Assembly (NCBI RefSeq): GCF_036320965.1 | Contig: NC_092264.1 | Span: forward strand, 20,171,883 to 20,235,882 | Direction of reading: 5' to 3' | Source of the DNA: Panulirus ornatus | Taxonomy: Eukaryota > Arthropoda > Malacostraca > Decapoda > Palinuridae | DNA: 64,000 nucleotides | Shown here: piece after piece, positions 24,004 through 36,049 of the stretch | Layout of the letters: every line of letters starts with the position of its first letter | Numbering within the stretch: the first letter of the stretch is position 1 | Notes under the pieces: generated by a model | What the model was told of the DNA's origin: nothing | Database searches by the model: none | The model's input: the letters and a program-made list of their open reading frames with translations, nothing else | Translations under genes and position numbers: made by a program

Positions 24004-27000
24004 TATCTCTGGGGATAGGGGAGAAAGAATACTTCCCACACAATTCCTCACGTGTCGTAGAAGGCAACTAAGGGGGACGGGAGCAGGGGGTCCAGAAACC
24101 CTCCCCTCCTTGTATTTTAACTTCCTAAACAGGGAAACAGAAGGAGTCACACAGGGAGTGTTCATCCTCCTCGAAGGCTCAGATTGAGGTGCCTAAATTT
24201 GTGAGGATGTAACCAAGATGAGAAAAAAGGAGAGATAGGTAGTATGTTTGAGGAAAGGAACCTGGAAGTTTTGGCTCTAAGTGAAATAAAGCTCAAGAGT
24301 AAAGGGGAAGAGTGGTTTGGGAGTAAAGGCAGGGGTTAGTGAGAGGACAAGAGTAAGGGAAGGAGTAGCACTACTCCTGAAACAGGAGTGGTGGGAGTAT
24401 GTGATAAAGTGTAAGAAAGTAAACTCTAGATTGATATGGGTAAAACGGAAAGAGGATGGAGAGGGATGGGTGATTATTGGTGCATATGCACCTAGGCATG
24501 AGAAGAAAGATCATGAGAGGCAAGTGTTTTGGGAGCAGCTGAGTGAGTGTCTTAGTAGTTTTGATGCACAAGACCAGATTACAGTGATGGGTGATTTGAA
24601 TGCAAAGGTGAGTAATGTGGCAGTTGAGGGAATAACTGGTATACATAGGGCATTCAGTGTTGTGAATGGAAATGGTGAAGAGCTTGTAGATTTATGTGGT
24701 GAAAAAGGACTCGTAACTGGGAATACCTGGTTTAAAAAGAGAGATATACATAAGTATACGTATGTAAGTAGGAGAGATGGCCAGAGAACATTACTGGATT
24801 ACGTTTTAATTGATAGGTACGCGAAAAAGAGACTTTTGGATATAAATGTGCTGAGAGGTGCAACTGGAGGGATGTCTGATCATTATCTTGTGGAGGCAAA
24901 GGTGAAGAATTGTAAAGGTTTTCAGAAAAGAAGAGAGAATGTTGGGGTACAGAGAGTGGTGAGAGTAAGTGAGCTTGGGAAGGAGATCTGTGTGAGGAAG
25001 CACCAGAAGAGACTGAGTACAGAATGGAAAAAAGTGAGAACAATGGGCGTAAGGGGAGTGGGAGAGGAATGGGATGCATTTAGGGAAACAGTGATGACTT
25101 GTGCAAAAAATGCTTGTGGCATGAGAAGTGTGGGAGGTGGGCAGATTAGAAAGGGTAGGGAGTGGTGGGATGAAGAAGTAAGATTGTTAGTGAAAGAGAA
25201 GAGAGAGGCATTTGGACAATTTTTGCAAGGAAATAATGCAAATGACCTGGAGATGTATAAAAGAAAGGGGCAAGAGGTCAAGAGAAACATGCAAGAGGTG
25301 AAAAAGAGGGCAAATGAGAGTTGGGGTGAGAGAGTATCATTAAATTTTAGGGAGAATAAAAACATGTTTTGGAAGGAGGCAAATAAAGTGCATAAGACAA
25401 GGGAACAAATGGGAACATCAGTGAAGGGGGCTAATGGGGAGGTGATAACAAGTAGCGGTGATGTGAGAGGGAGATGGAGTGAGTATTTTGAAGGTTTGTT
25501 GAATGTGTTTGATGATAGAGTAGCAGATATAGGGGGTTTTGGTCGAGGTGGTGTGCAAAGTGAAAGGGTTCGGAAGAATGATTTGGTATACAGAGAAGAG
25601 ATAGTAAAACCTTGAGGAAGATGAAAGCCAGCAAGGAAGCAGGTTTGGATGGTATTGCAGTGGAATTTATGAAAAAAAAGGGGGTGACTGTAGTGTTGAC
25701 TGGTTGGTAAGGTTATTCAATATATGCATGACTCATGGTGAGGTGCCTGAGGATTGGCAGAATGCATGCAAAGTGCCATTGAACAAAGGCAGAAGGGATA
25801 AGAATGAGTGCTCAAATTACAGAGGTGTAAGTTTATTGAGTATTCCTGGGAAATTATATGGGAGGTTATTGATTGAGAGGGTGAAGGCATGTACACAGCA
25901 CCAGAATGGGGAAGAGCAGTGTGGTTTCAGAAGAGGTAGAGGATCTCTGGATCAGGTGTTTCCTTTGAAGAATGTATGTGAGAAATACTTAGAAAGGCAA
26001 ATGGATTTGTATGTAGCATTTATGGATCTGGAGAAGGCATATGATAGAATTGATAGACATGCTCTGCGGAAGGTATTAAGAATATATGGTGTGGGAGGCA
26101 AGTTGTTAGAAGCAGTGAAAAGTTTTTATCGAGGATGTAAGGCATGTGTGCGTGTAGAAAGAGAGGAAAGTGATTGGTTCTCAGTGAATGTGGGTTTGCA
26201 GCAGGGGTGCATGATGTCTCCATGGTTGTTAAATTTGTTTATGGATGGGGTTGTTAGGGAGGTGAATGCAAGAGTTTTGGAAAGAGGGGCAAGCATGCAG
26301 TCTGTTGTGGATGAGAGAGCTTGGGAAGTGAGTCAGTTGTAGTTCACTGATGATAAAGTGATGGTGGCTGATTTGGGTGAGAAACTGCAAAAGCTGGTGA
26401 CTGACTTTTGTAAAGTGTGTGAAAGAAGATAGCTGAGAGTAATTGTGAATAAGAGCAAGGTTATTCGGTACAGTAAGGTTGAGGGACAAGTCAGTTGGGA
26501 GGTAAGTTTGAATGGAGAAAAACTGGAGGAAGTAAAATGCTTTAGATATCTGGGAGTGGATTTGGCAGCGGATGGAACCATGGATGCGGAAGTGAATCAT
26601 AGAGTGGGTGAGGGGGCGAAAGTTCTGGGAGCGTTGAAAAATGTGTGGAAGTCGAGAACATTATCTTGGAAAGCAAAAATGGGAATCTTTGGAGGAATAA
26701 TGGTTCCAACAATGTTATATGGTTGCGAGGCATGGGATGTATATAGAGTTGTCAGAGGAGAGTGGATGTGCTGGAAATGAGATGTTTGAGGACAATATGT
26801 GGTGTGAGGTGGTTTGATCAAGTAATGAAAAAAATAAGAGAGATGTGTGGTAATAAAAAGAGTGTGGTCGAGAGAGCAGGAGAGGGTGTTTTGAAATGGT
26901 TTGGTCACATGCAGAGAATGAGTGAGGAAAGATTGACAAAGAGGATATATGTGTCAAAGGTGGAGGGAATGAGGAGCAGTGGAAGACCAAATTGAAGGTG

Positions 27001-27089
27001 GAAATATGGAGTGAAAAAGATTTTGAGTGATCGGGGCCTGAACATGCAGGAGGGTGAAAGGTGTGCAAGGAATAGAGTGAATTGGAATG
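24004..27089 (+). mobile_element. RTE-A copy, 5' complete, 3' UTR missing
   Basis: The leader (TATCTCTGGGGATAGGGG) starts at 24004, at the tail of the previous copy. The main frame, 24317-25615, carries endonuclease text with YAPRHEK, VMGDLNAKV, DYVLIDR and SDHYLVE, then the linker. RT text follows at 25704-26342 (CGFRRGRG, MDLEKAYDRID, GLQQGC), a stop before FTDD (FADD altered), and C-terminal pieces at 26445-26995. It ends abruptly at GAATTGGAATGA, inside NWND, and is fused there to an internal point of the next copy, so its own 3' UTR is absent. Confidence 0.88.
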
Positions 27090-28905
27090 ATTATTTAATG
27101 TATGTATGACTCATGGTGAGGTGCCTGAGGATTGGCAGAATGCTTGCATAGTGCCATTGTACAAAGGCAAAGGGGATAAAAGTGAGTGCTCAAATTATAG
27201 AGGTATAAGTTTGTTGAGTATTCCTGGTAAATCATATGGGAGGGTATTGATTGAGAGGGTGAAGGCCTGTACAGAGCATCAGATTGGAGAAGAGCAGTGT
27301 GATTTCAGAAGTGATAGAGGATGTGTGGATCAGGTGTTGGTTTGAAGAATGAATGTGAGAAATACTTAGAAAAGCAAATAAATTTGTATGTAGCATTTAT
27401 GGATCTGGAGAAGGCATAAGATAGAGTTGATAGAGATGCTCTGTGGAAGGTATTAAGAATAGATGCTGTGAAAAGTAAGTTATTAGAAGCAGTGAAAAGT
27501 TTTTATTGAGGATGTAAGGCATGTGTACATGTATGAAGAGAGGAAGGTGATTGGTTCTCAGTGAATGTTGGTTTGCGGCAGGGGTGCGTGATGTCTCCAA
27601 GGCTGTTTAATTTGTTTATTGATGGGATTGTTAGGGAGGTGAATGCAAGAGTTTTGGAAAAAGGGGCAAGTATGCAGTCTGTTGTGGATGAGAGAGCTTG
27701 AGAAGTGAGTCAGTTGTTGTTCTCTGATGATACAGCACTGGTGGCTGATTTGGGTGAGAAACTGCAGAAGCTGGTGACTTGACTTTTGTAAAGTGTACGA
27801 AAGAAGAAAGCTGAGAGTATATGCGAATAAGAGTAAGGTTATTAGGTACAGTAGGGTTGAGGGACAAGTCAATTGGGAGGTAAGTTTGAATGGAGAAAAA
27901 CTGGAGGAAGTGAAGTGTTTTAGATATCTGGGAGTAGATTTGGCAGCAGATGGAACCATGGAAGTGGAAGTGAATCATAGGGTGGGGGAGGGGGTGAAAG
28001 TTCTGGGAGCGTTGAGGAATGTGTGGAAGTCGAGAACGTTATCTTGGAAAGCAAAAATGGGTATGTTTGAAGGAATAATGGTTCCAACAATGATATATGG
28101 TTGTGAGGCATGGGCTATAGATAGAGTTGTGCAGAAGAGGGTGGATGTGCTGGAAATGAGAGGTTTGAGGACAATATGTGGTGTAAGGTGGTTAGATGTG
28201 TGGTAATAAAAAGAGTGTGGTTGAGAGAGCAGAAGAGGGTGTTTTGAAATGGTTTGGTCACATGGAGAGAATGAGTGAGGAAAGATTGCCAAAGAGGATA
28301 TATGTGTCAGAAGTGGAGGGAACAAGAAGTGGGAGACCAAATTGGAGGTGGAAAGATGGAGTGAAAAAGATTTTGAGTGATCGGGGCCTGAACATGCAGG
28401 AGGGTGAAAGGTGTGCAAGGAATAGAGTGAATTGGAATGATGTGGTATACCGAGGTCGACATGCTGTCAATGGATTGAACCAGGGCATGTGAAGCATCTA
28501 GGGTAAACCATGGAAAGTTTTGTGGGGCCTGGATGTGGAAAGGGAGCTGTGGTTTTGATGCATTAAACATGACAGCTACAGACTGAGTATGAACGAATGT
28601 GGCCTTTGTTGTCTTTCCCTAGCACTACCTTGTGCACATGCAGGGGGAGGGGTGTTGCTATTTCATGGGTGGTGGGGTGGAGATGGAAATGAATAAGGGC
28701 AGACAGTATGAATTATGTACATGTGTATATATGTATATGTCTGTGCGTGTACATATATGTATACATTGAGATGTATATGCGTGTGTGGATGTGTATATGT
28801 ATAAATGTGTATGTGGGTGGGCTGGGCCATTCTTTCATCTTTTTCCTTGTGCTACCTCACTAATGCAGGACACAGCGACAAAGTATAATAAATAAAATAA
28901 ATAAA
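27090..28905 (+). mobile_element. RTE-A copy, 5' truncated, long 3' UTR
   Basis: It begins at LFNVCMTHGEVPEDW, joined directly to the truncated copy on its left. ORF pieces at 27106-27345, 27793-28206 and 28196-28492 carry MTHGEVPEDW, YLGVDLAADG, CEAWAIDR and NWNDVVYRG; stops and frameshifts separate them, and GFRSGRGC reads DFRSDRGC. The long 3' UTR ends in GCGACAAAGTATAATAAATAAAATAAATAAA. Divergence matches the copy on its left. Confidence 0.87.
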
Positions 28906-30189
28906 GCAAACTTAGTTATTAAATTATTTTATGGTCACCATCAAAGGAAGGTATATTCAACTAGTTACACAAAAAAAATCAAAAACACTTCAAAACCAAA
29001 ACTGATGGAATGAAGCCCATGAATTATCATGACAGGTTGAATCATTTCAGCCTAAAAAGAAGAGTGATATATTCCACTCTATGAAAAGCAACAAAATGAG
29101 GATGTCAAAGACAGTATTGTTTAGATTAAAAGCATCTCAATGAGGAAGAAACAAAGTAATTAAGTCAGCAATAATCCCTTGGACTACACTAAGAAATATC
29201 AAGTAAAATCAAATGAGAGCCAAGTAAGAAAGATGTAAAGACTACTTAGTGTAATGCCAAATAAAAAATGAAATATGCCTGAAAAAAATACTGAAACATT
29301 TAAAACCTAGATATTGGTATCCCTTGCCAGTCATGAGGGTTACACTCCCTGGAAACCACAAGAATGGCAAAACTGTGAAAAGCAAGACTTCGACTCATTG
29401 AGAAACAGGGTGTATGGGGCAGCAGTTTACACAAAATCACTTACCTTTTAATTGATTATCACATGGCTTACATAATTTGATAATCTTTGACTGCTTGGTT
29501 TTCTTTTTTCAAGTTTTTATAAATTTCCTTATAGGAATCTAGCAAAGGCTGGAGGTCTGTTCTGAACCTGAGATTTCTCTTAGGTGTTACAAATCCACTG
29601 ATTTAATTTTCTTCTTCCATAAGTTACCTATGTGTTGCCCTGAATCTGCCTATTCACTATAATTCATTTACACCATGTATTATCACCATGTATTATAAGA
29701 AAAACATTTCCACTGCATATCTTTATGTTGTACTGTACATAACTTACTGAAAGATACAAATATTATACAATAAGTATAGTTAATACAGGTAAAACATAGA
29801 CAGTATGGGCGAAATATTCCTATATGTCATATTTCTCACAGCTGCTCCCACGGTACAACATACAGAGATCTCTAACAAACATTTCAAGACCTGGAGATGG
29901 CTGATGATTATCGTCATAAATGTAAGAATAACATTTATGTAGCTACTACATCAATGAAGTAATAATTTTGTACTTGTGATGTGAAACATCAGTGCAGTCC
30001 AATGGTCATAGGAAGTCTCTTCAAAGTACATGAAGATGAGGGTTCTTGAGCCAATGAAGGACTGTACTGCAAACATCAAGTTTTGGTAAAAAAATAAAAA
30101 TAACTGTGAACCAATTAACTGTTTATCCAACACAATGAAGAGGCAATCATCATACAATATTGTGATAATGTAAAACAATAAAAGAAGAA
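28906..30189. other. Unique DNA with a possible LINE trace
   Basis: Around 29020-29120 (+) a frame reads YHDRLNHFSLKRRVIYST, similar in layout to the C-terminal motif (ERLxxLxLxSLxxRR) of CR1-type LINEs, but too decayed to assign. The rest is AT-rich with nothing recognised. The open minus-strand frame at 29951-30337 is antisense to the LINE-C relic at its right end. Confidence 0.4.
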
Positions 30190-30640
30190 CAAACGAACAG
30201 CTTATATAAAATTCCCCTCCAGGACCAGATGGGATCTCAGCATTCTTCCAAAAGAATATGAGCATAGCAATGGAAAATACATAGATATTACTTGTAAGGC
30301 AAAGTCTAGATGAAAGCAAAACTGCAGATATCCACATAATGGCATATGAAACACCAATACAAAAAGGAGAATCTTGGCTAAAGCCTCAGCAGTAAAGGCA
30401 TGCTAGTTTAATGTCACTTCTAATATGCACTTCTAATAAGTCTTTGAAAGTGATAAGACAACACATACTAATCCACTTCATCAAGAAGAACAACAATATA
30501 AACAAAGGCCAACAAGGATTTGTACCTGCAAAAAATTACCCCAACCCAATTACCAACTCATTAAATGATATACATAAAACTTTGCTGTGTCAAGTGGATA
30601 TACACTCATATATCTATTCCCCTTAATAATGACAATCAGA
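30190..30640 (+). mobile_element. LINE-C relic (RT N-terminal half)
   Basis: Frames on plus give PPGPDGISAFFQK, SLDESKTADIH, MAYETPIQKG, VIRQHILIHFIKKN and INKGQQGFVPAK. This is the standard N-terminal order of LINE reverse transcriptase in the CR1/Jockey group (PGPDG, a TPI.K.G block, a V.R..IL..L block, then QHGF). Frames shift at least once. The downstream catalytic half does not follow here; a fragment of it occurs at 36050. Confidence 0.7.
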
Positions 30641-31380
30641 TTTACCCCACAGCTTCAATTCGTTTTCTCTCAACTAAAACAAGGGCAAATAACCCTTACA
30701 TCCTTGAAAAGCCCACCACACCTTCATGCATGATGCCATCTATGATGTTCTCAATCTTGGTATAAAGATGTCAACAACATGGTGAGTTAATCTCCTAATC
30801 TCCATTTTTGAGGGTGATTTTATTGATCTATTAGTCAATATTGTATGTTAAATCTTTCTGTTATATTCACTATTAACATTTAAACTATAAAACCCCTGAA
30901 ATTTAGGGATGCCTTAGTACAAGGAAATCAAATTTTCAAAAGAATATTCTAATCATTTAACTGGAAATCTCTAAGATTAAAAATATATCATGCAAACTTA
31001 CCTTTTTGGTACTGTATAGATATCTAAAGCTTGCACAATCACCAACAATGCACTAGTTGTGTTATCACTGTTAAGATAACAAACTAAGTTGTCACCTCAG
31101 AAGCAAATGACCAATATTCATAGCTTATACTTCACACTGTCAAAGAATCTTTGTAAAATGATATCCAGTTAATAATATATAATGCTTCAATACACACCAC
31201 AGGGCATTTACATAATGTCTGTCTATATAATTTCCAGACATATCACTTATTCATTGCATTTAATTACATAATTTTTGGATACTGTATGAAAATTATCTAC
31301 ATTATTTTCAGATAAATTCATTATCAACAGTTTTGTTTTTCACCAAGCTTTTACTTCAGCCCTCCACATATATGCATTCT
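30641..31380. other. Unique AT-rich DNA, no gene called
   Basis: Nothing recognisable except the last ~45 bp (31341-31385), which on minus continues the candidate acidic exon at 33970-34105 across the RTE-A insertion. Confidence 0.5.
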
Positions 31381-31390
31381 ATCATTGGTT
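31381..31390. repeat. Target-site duplication, left copy
   Basis: ATCATTGGTT, repeated at 33960-33969. Its last five bases also match the RTE-A sequence at the truncation point (CTGGTTTAAAAAG), so the 5' junction has about 5 bp of microhomology. Confidence 0.8.
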
Positions 31391-33959
31391 TAAAAAGCGA
31401 GATATACATAAGTATACTTATGTAAGTAGGAGAGATGGCCAGAGAGCGTTATTGGATTACGTGTTAATTGACAGGCGCGCGAAAGAGAGACTTTTGGATG
31501 TTAATGTGCTGAGAGGTGCAACTGGAGGGATGTCTGATCATTATCTTGTGGAGGCTAAGGTGAAGATTTGTATGGGTTTTCAGAAAAGAAGAGTGAATGT
31601 TGGGGTGAAGAGGGTGGTGAGAGTAAGTGAGCTTGGGAAGGAGACTTGTGTGAGGAAGTACCAGGAGAGACTGAGAACAGAATGGAAAAAGGTGAGAACA
31701 ATGGAAGTAAGGGGAGTGGGGGAGGAATGGGATGTATTTAGGGAATCAGTGATGGATTGTGCAAAAGATGCTTGTGGCATGAGAAGAGTGGGAGGTGGGT
31801 TGATTAGAAAGGGTAGTGAGTGGTGGGATGAAGAAGTAAGAGTATTAGTGAAAGAGAAGAGAGAGGCATTTGGACAATTTTTGCAGGGAAAAAATGCAAT
31901 TGAGTGGGAAATGTATAAAAGAAAGAGACAGGAGGTCAAGAGAAAGGTGCAAGAGGTGAAAAAAAGGGCAAATGAGAGTTGGGGTGAGAGAGTATCATTA
32001 AATTTTAGGGAGAATAAAAAGATGTTCTGGAAGGAGGTAAATAAAGTGCGTAAGACAAGGGAGCAAATGGGAACTTCAGTGAAGGGCGCAAATGGGGAGG
32101 TGATAACAAGTAGTGGTGATGTGAGAAGGAGATGGAGTGAGTATTTTGAAGGTTTGTTGAATGTGTTTGATGATAGAGTGGCAGATATAGGGTGTTTTGG
32201 TCGAGGTGGTGTGCAAAGTGAGAGGGTTAGGGAAAATGATTTGGTAAACAGAGAAGAGGTAGTAAAAGCTTTGAGGAAGATGAAAGCCGGCAAGGCAGCA
32301 GGTTTGGATGGTATTGCAGTGGAATTTATTAAAAAGGGGGTGACTGTATTGTTGACTGGTTGGTAAGGTTATTTAATGTATGTATGACACATGGTGAGGT
32401 GCCTGAGGATTGGCGGAATGCGTGCATACTGCCATTGTACAAAGGCAAAGGGGATAAGAGTGAGTGCTCAAATTACAGAGGTATAAGTTTGTTGAGTATT
32501 CCTGGTAAATTATATGGGAGGGTATTGATTGAGAGGGTGAAGGCATGTACAGAGCATCAGATTGGGGAAGAGCAGTGTGGTTTCAGAAGTGGTAGAGGAT
32601 GTGTGGATCAGGTGTTTGCTTTGAAGAATGTATGTGAGAAATACTTAGAAAAGCAAATGGATTTGTATGTAGCATTTATGGATCTGGAGAAGGCATATGA
32701 TAGAGTTGATAGAGATGCTCTGTGGAAGGTATTAAGAATATATGGTGTGGGAGGCAAGTTGTTAGAAGCAGTGAAAAGTTTTTATCGAGGATGTAAGGCA
32801 TGTGTACGTGTAGGAAGAGAGGAAAGTGATTGGTTCTCAGTGAATGTAGGTTTGCAGCAGGGGTGTCTGATGTCTCCATGGTTGTTTAATTTGTTTATGG
32901 ATAGGGTTGTTAGGGAGGTGAATGCAAGAGTTTTGGAAAGAGGGGCAAGTATGAAGTCTGTTGGGGATGAGAGAGCTTGGGAAGTGAGTCAGTTGTTGTT
33001 CGCTGATGATACAGCGCTGGTGGCTGATTCATGTGAGAAACTGCAGAAGCTGGTGACTGAGTTTGGTAAAGTGTGTGGAAGAAGAAAGTTAAGAGTAAAT
33101 GTGAATAAGAGCAAGGTTATTAGGTACAGTAGGGTTGAGGGTCAAGTCAATTGGGAGGTGAGTTTGAATGGAGAAAAACTGGAGGAAGTGAAGTGTTTTA
33201 GATATCTGGGAGTGGATCTGGCAGCGGATGGAACCATGGAAGCGGATGTAGATCATAGGGTGGGGGAGGGGGCGAAAATTCTGGGAGCCTTGAAGAATGT
33301 GTGGAAGTCGAGAACATTATCTCGGAAAGCAAAAATGGGTATGTTTGAAGGAATAGTGGTTCCAACAATGTTGTATGGTTGCGAGGCGTGGGCTATGGAT
33401 AGAGTTGTGCGCAGGAGGATGGATGTGCTGGAAATGAGATGTTTGAGGACAATGTGTGGTGTGAGGTGGTTTGATCGAGTAAGTAACGTAAGGGTAAGAG
33501 AGATGTGTGGAAATAAAAAGAGCGTGGTTGAGAGAGCAGAAGAGGGTGTTTTGAAATGGTTTGGGCATATGGAGAGAATGAGTGAGGAAAGATTGACCAA
33601 GAGGATATATGTGTCGAAGGTGGAGGGAACGAGGAGAAGAGGGAGACCAAATTGGAGGTGGAAAGATGGAGTGAAAAAGATTTTGTGTGATCGGGGCCTG
33701 AACATGCAGGAGGGTGAAAGGAGGGCAAGGAATAGAGTGAATTGGAGCGATGTGGTATACCGGGGTTGACGTGCTGTCAGTGGATTGAATCAAGGCATGT
33801 GAAGTGTCTGGGGTAAACCATGGAAAGCTGTGTAGGTATGTATATTTGCGTGTGTGGACGTATGTATATACATGTGTATGGGGGTGGGTTGGGCCATTTC
33901 TTTCGTCTGTTTCCTTGCGCTACCTCGCAAACGCGGGAGACAGCACAAAAAAAAAAAAA
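31386..33959 (+). mobile_element. Young RTE-A copy, 5' truncated, clear TSD
   Basis: It starts at TGGTTTAAAAAGCGAG (WFKKRDIHKY of the endonuclease) and runs to the short 3' UTR and an A tail of about 14. The first frame is open to 32366, where one A is missing from an A run (near 32335) and shifts the frame. The second frame, 32360-33769, holds the whole [51 protein letters not shown], ending NWSDVVYRG. Apart from that frameshift it is undamaged, so it is recent. It sits in otherwise unique DNA. Confidence 0.93.
32360..33769 (+). pseudogene. RTE-A reverse transcriptase frame
   Basis: This 469-codon frame is the RT and C-terminal region of the 31386-33959 copy after its single frameshift. The catalytic Asp residues are present in FMDLEKAYD and FADD. 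It would polymerise cDNA in an intact element. Without the endonuclease N-terminus and leader it cannot be autonomous. Confidence 0.85.
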
Positions 33960-33969
33960 ATCATTGGTT
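33960..33969. repeat. Target-site duplication, right copy
   Basis: ATCATTGGTT following the A tail; the first A cannot be separated from the tail. Confidence 0.8.
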
Positions 33970-34105
33970 CTAGAATCTTCCACTTTTACCTCCTCTACAT
34001 CATAATCAATGTCACTTTCCATTATGCCCAAATCAAATTCAACATCCAGTGAGTCAATATCATTATCATCAGTGCCCTTGTGACAATCACTAATCTGCTG
34101 GGCCG
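33970..34105 (-). CDS. Possible acidic exon interrupted by RTE-A
   Basis: On minus, after a candidate splice acceptor (GCCCAGCAG, near 34098-34106), the frame reads ISDCHKGTDDNDIDSLD and continues with a very acidic stretch to VEDSRTND at the RTE-A tail. Beyond the insertion the same frame continues at 31385-31346 for about eight codons to a TAA. The acidic composition differs from random AT-rich frames here. I do not recognise a family; acidic N-termini occur in piggyBac-type transposases, but nothing else supports that. It may be part of a transposon or a host gene, or a chance frame. Confidence 0.3.
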
Positions 34106-34737
34106 AGCATACACAGATGCATAACAATGTTATGGAAAGCCTTGAGCAAGCATTTATGGAAGGGTCACGGCTGTATCTTCCTCCTCCATCCCACATGGGT
34201 AACTGACACAGATAAATAATTTCCCAATGCTAATCATGGATACTATTAACATAAGGCATCTTTGAATACTGAAGAAGGAAACCTTTGAATTCAAATGAGG
34301 GCAGGAAGAATCAAATTGCACATGTATAGTTACAGTAGCGATGTGGAGCCTGTGTACGGCTACATGGACATAGATGTTCTGCACACAGAAGCAGAAGGTA
34401 AGGGGTTACAGTATCTATCTGTTTAAAATTACATGCATGCTAAAATGCCTGTATGTCAGTATTTACATATTCTGCACTCATTGAGAGTTCACATGTATGA
34501 TAAATCAACATGGATTTTTAGTTTTAAGTAGATTCAGAATTCATATCAATCTGTAATATTCATAAGGATGTTTTATATATTCTAATAAACATATACAGTA
34601 TAAGCCAGAAGTTATGAAAAGTGTAAGCAGTGCAGCATGCAATGTTTATCTACATTCAATCAGATGACTGATAATGCAATGAGTCAGTAGCTTTTTAATC
34701 CTATTGTTGTTTACCTCTTGTGTTTTGACCATGAAGG
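34106..34737. other. Unique AT-rich DNA, nothing recognised
   Basis: No coding, RNA or repeat signature was found. Confidence 0.5.
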
Positions 34738-34986
34738 TACACCCATTCCTTGCTTTATGCAGGGATTATGTTCTGCAAAAACCATGAAAAAAGAGAAATT
34801 GCATATAGAAAACCTATATTCATAGAGCAAAATGGTTTGTTTTGGCTCACTTTTTACAACACACAACCACATCGCAGCACATTTTGACCTAAAAAAAAAA
34901 AAAAGAGAGAGACTGGTAGGAGTAGATTCCTTGTAGAATAGCAGAATCACATATAGTGATCCTGCATAAAGCAAGAGATGGGTGTA
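34738..34986. mobile_element. MITE with 24 bp inverted ends and TA flanks
   Basis: The left end CACCCATTCCTTGCTTTATG (from 34740) matches the reverse complement of the right end (CACCCATCTCTTGCTTTATG, ending 34984); 22 of 24 bases agree. TA dinucleotides at 34738-34739 and 34985-34986 fit the TA duplication of Tc1/mariner/pogo-type transposition. The ~245 bp interior has a 14-A run and no coding potential. Confidence 0.75.
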
Positions 34987-35774
34987 CTGATTTACTGATA
35001 AACTACCTATTAACTATTATGTAGCTATTTTACTATATTCTTCCTTTTAAGCAGATATAGGCTAGAGGTTAGAGAATAAGCTGCCAACACAATTCTTTAT
35101 GTTCATGGTTATCTTAAAAAATTCTGATTTCCCAATGAAATCATGATTAGTAAATGGCTGAGAAATAATGTACAAACTGAACCATTTTGGTAGAGTTTGA
35201 AATTGGGATTGAATTTGAGGGCACTAATGAAGATTGATTACGATGACCCAGAGGTATAATTGGATGATAAAGAGATGGAAAAATGAGATCTACTTCCACC
35301 AATTAGCTCAATTACACCAGTTCTTGTTCATCAATGGCCAAAGACAAGATGTCCAAAGCCAAAAGCTTCCATATAGCTACTTATATGTTTTTACAATTAA
35401 GATATTAGCCATATTTCACAACTAGGATATCAGCCATATTCTTCATCAAATCTACATATAAATAATCAAAATGTAAATAATAATATATTTTGTAGTGTCA
35501 TTATCATAATTCACTCTGAAGTAGAAGTTTGGAAATTATAAACCATGGCAAAATACCTTTCACTTTTCAATGAAAACCTTTCATTTACAATATGGATTAT
35601 CATTATCATATGATGCATAATGCTATTCAAATTTATTTTCTATTGTGGGTTATAATTTAAGCTGTTTATTAAGTGAAGTTATATACCATTTATGAAAGAA
35701 AAATTTTTCCCTTATTTTTCTATAAATCAGTTTTCTTATCTATTACAAACCAGGGCACATCAAGCAACAAAAAG
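34987..35774. other. Unique AT-rich DNA, nothing recognised
   Basis: Only short AT-rich frames; no repeat signature seen. Confidence 0.5.
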
Positions 35775-35915
35775 AAACCATAGCCATGGATAAGGAGCTG
35801 AAGTTACAATGTATTAAATATTACAGCTAAAAAGTGGATGTTCATCTGTTCCTGGCATCAATTCACTAATACAGGAAACAACAAAAAAGTGTTAAAAAAA
35901 ATATATATTTCATGG
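35775..35915 (+). mobile_element. Decayed RTE-A 3' UTR remnant
   Basis: CCATGGATAAGGAGCTGAAG, then ATTACAGCTAAAAAGTGGATG, then TTCATCTGTTCCTGGC and AATACAGGAAACAACAAAAAAGTG follow the order of the long 3' UTR and terminal hairpin of RTE-A, with the middle of the UTR missing. Confidence 0.55.
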
Positions 35916-36049
35916 AATTTTGGTGCCAAATCTAGAAAATGTATTTCCTTTTTACACTGAAAAAGTAATAGAAATAGTCAAATCAGTAATTTCAAACTGT
36001 AAAGAATTACTGAGACTTTTCATGGCAACCCCATGAAAATTAATCACAA

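Noticed and set aside
29951..30337. 128-codon minus-strand frame with hydrophobic segments
   Set aside because: Its 5' part overlaps the plus-strand LINE-C relic, and the hydrophobicity is that of AT-rich random sequence.
31580..32293. A 237-codon antisense frame, repeated at 8099-8812, 42531-43244 and 56310-57023
   Set aside because: It mirrors the RTE-A linker/endonuclease coding strand, which is purine-rich and so leaves few antisense stops. It persists only as far as the sense frame does, and has no start context or domain.
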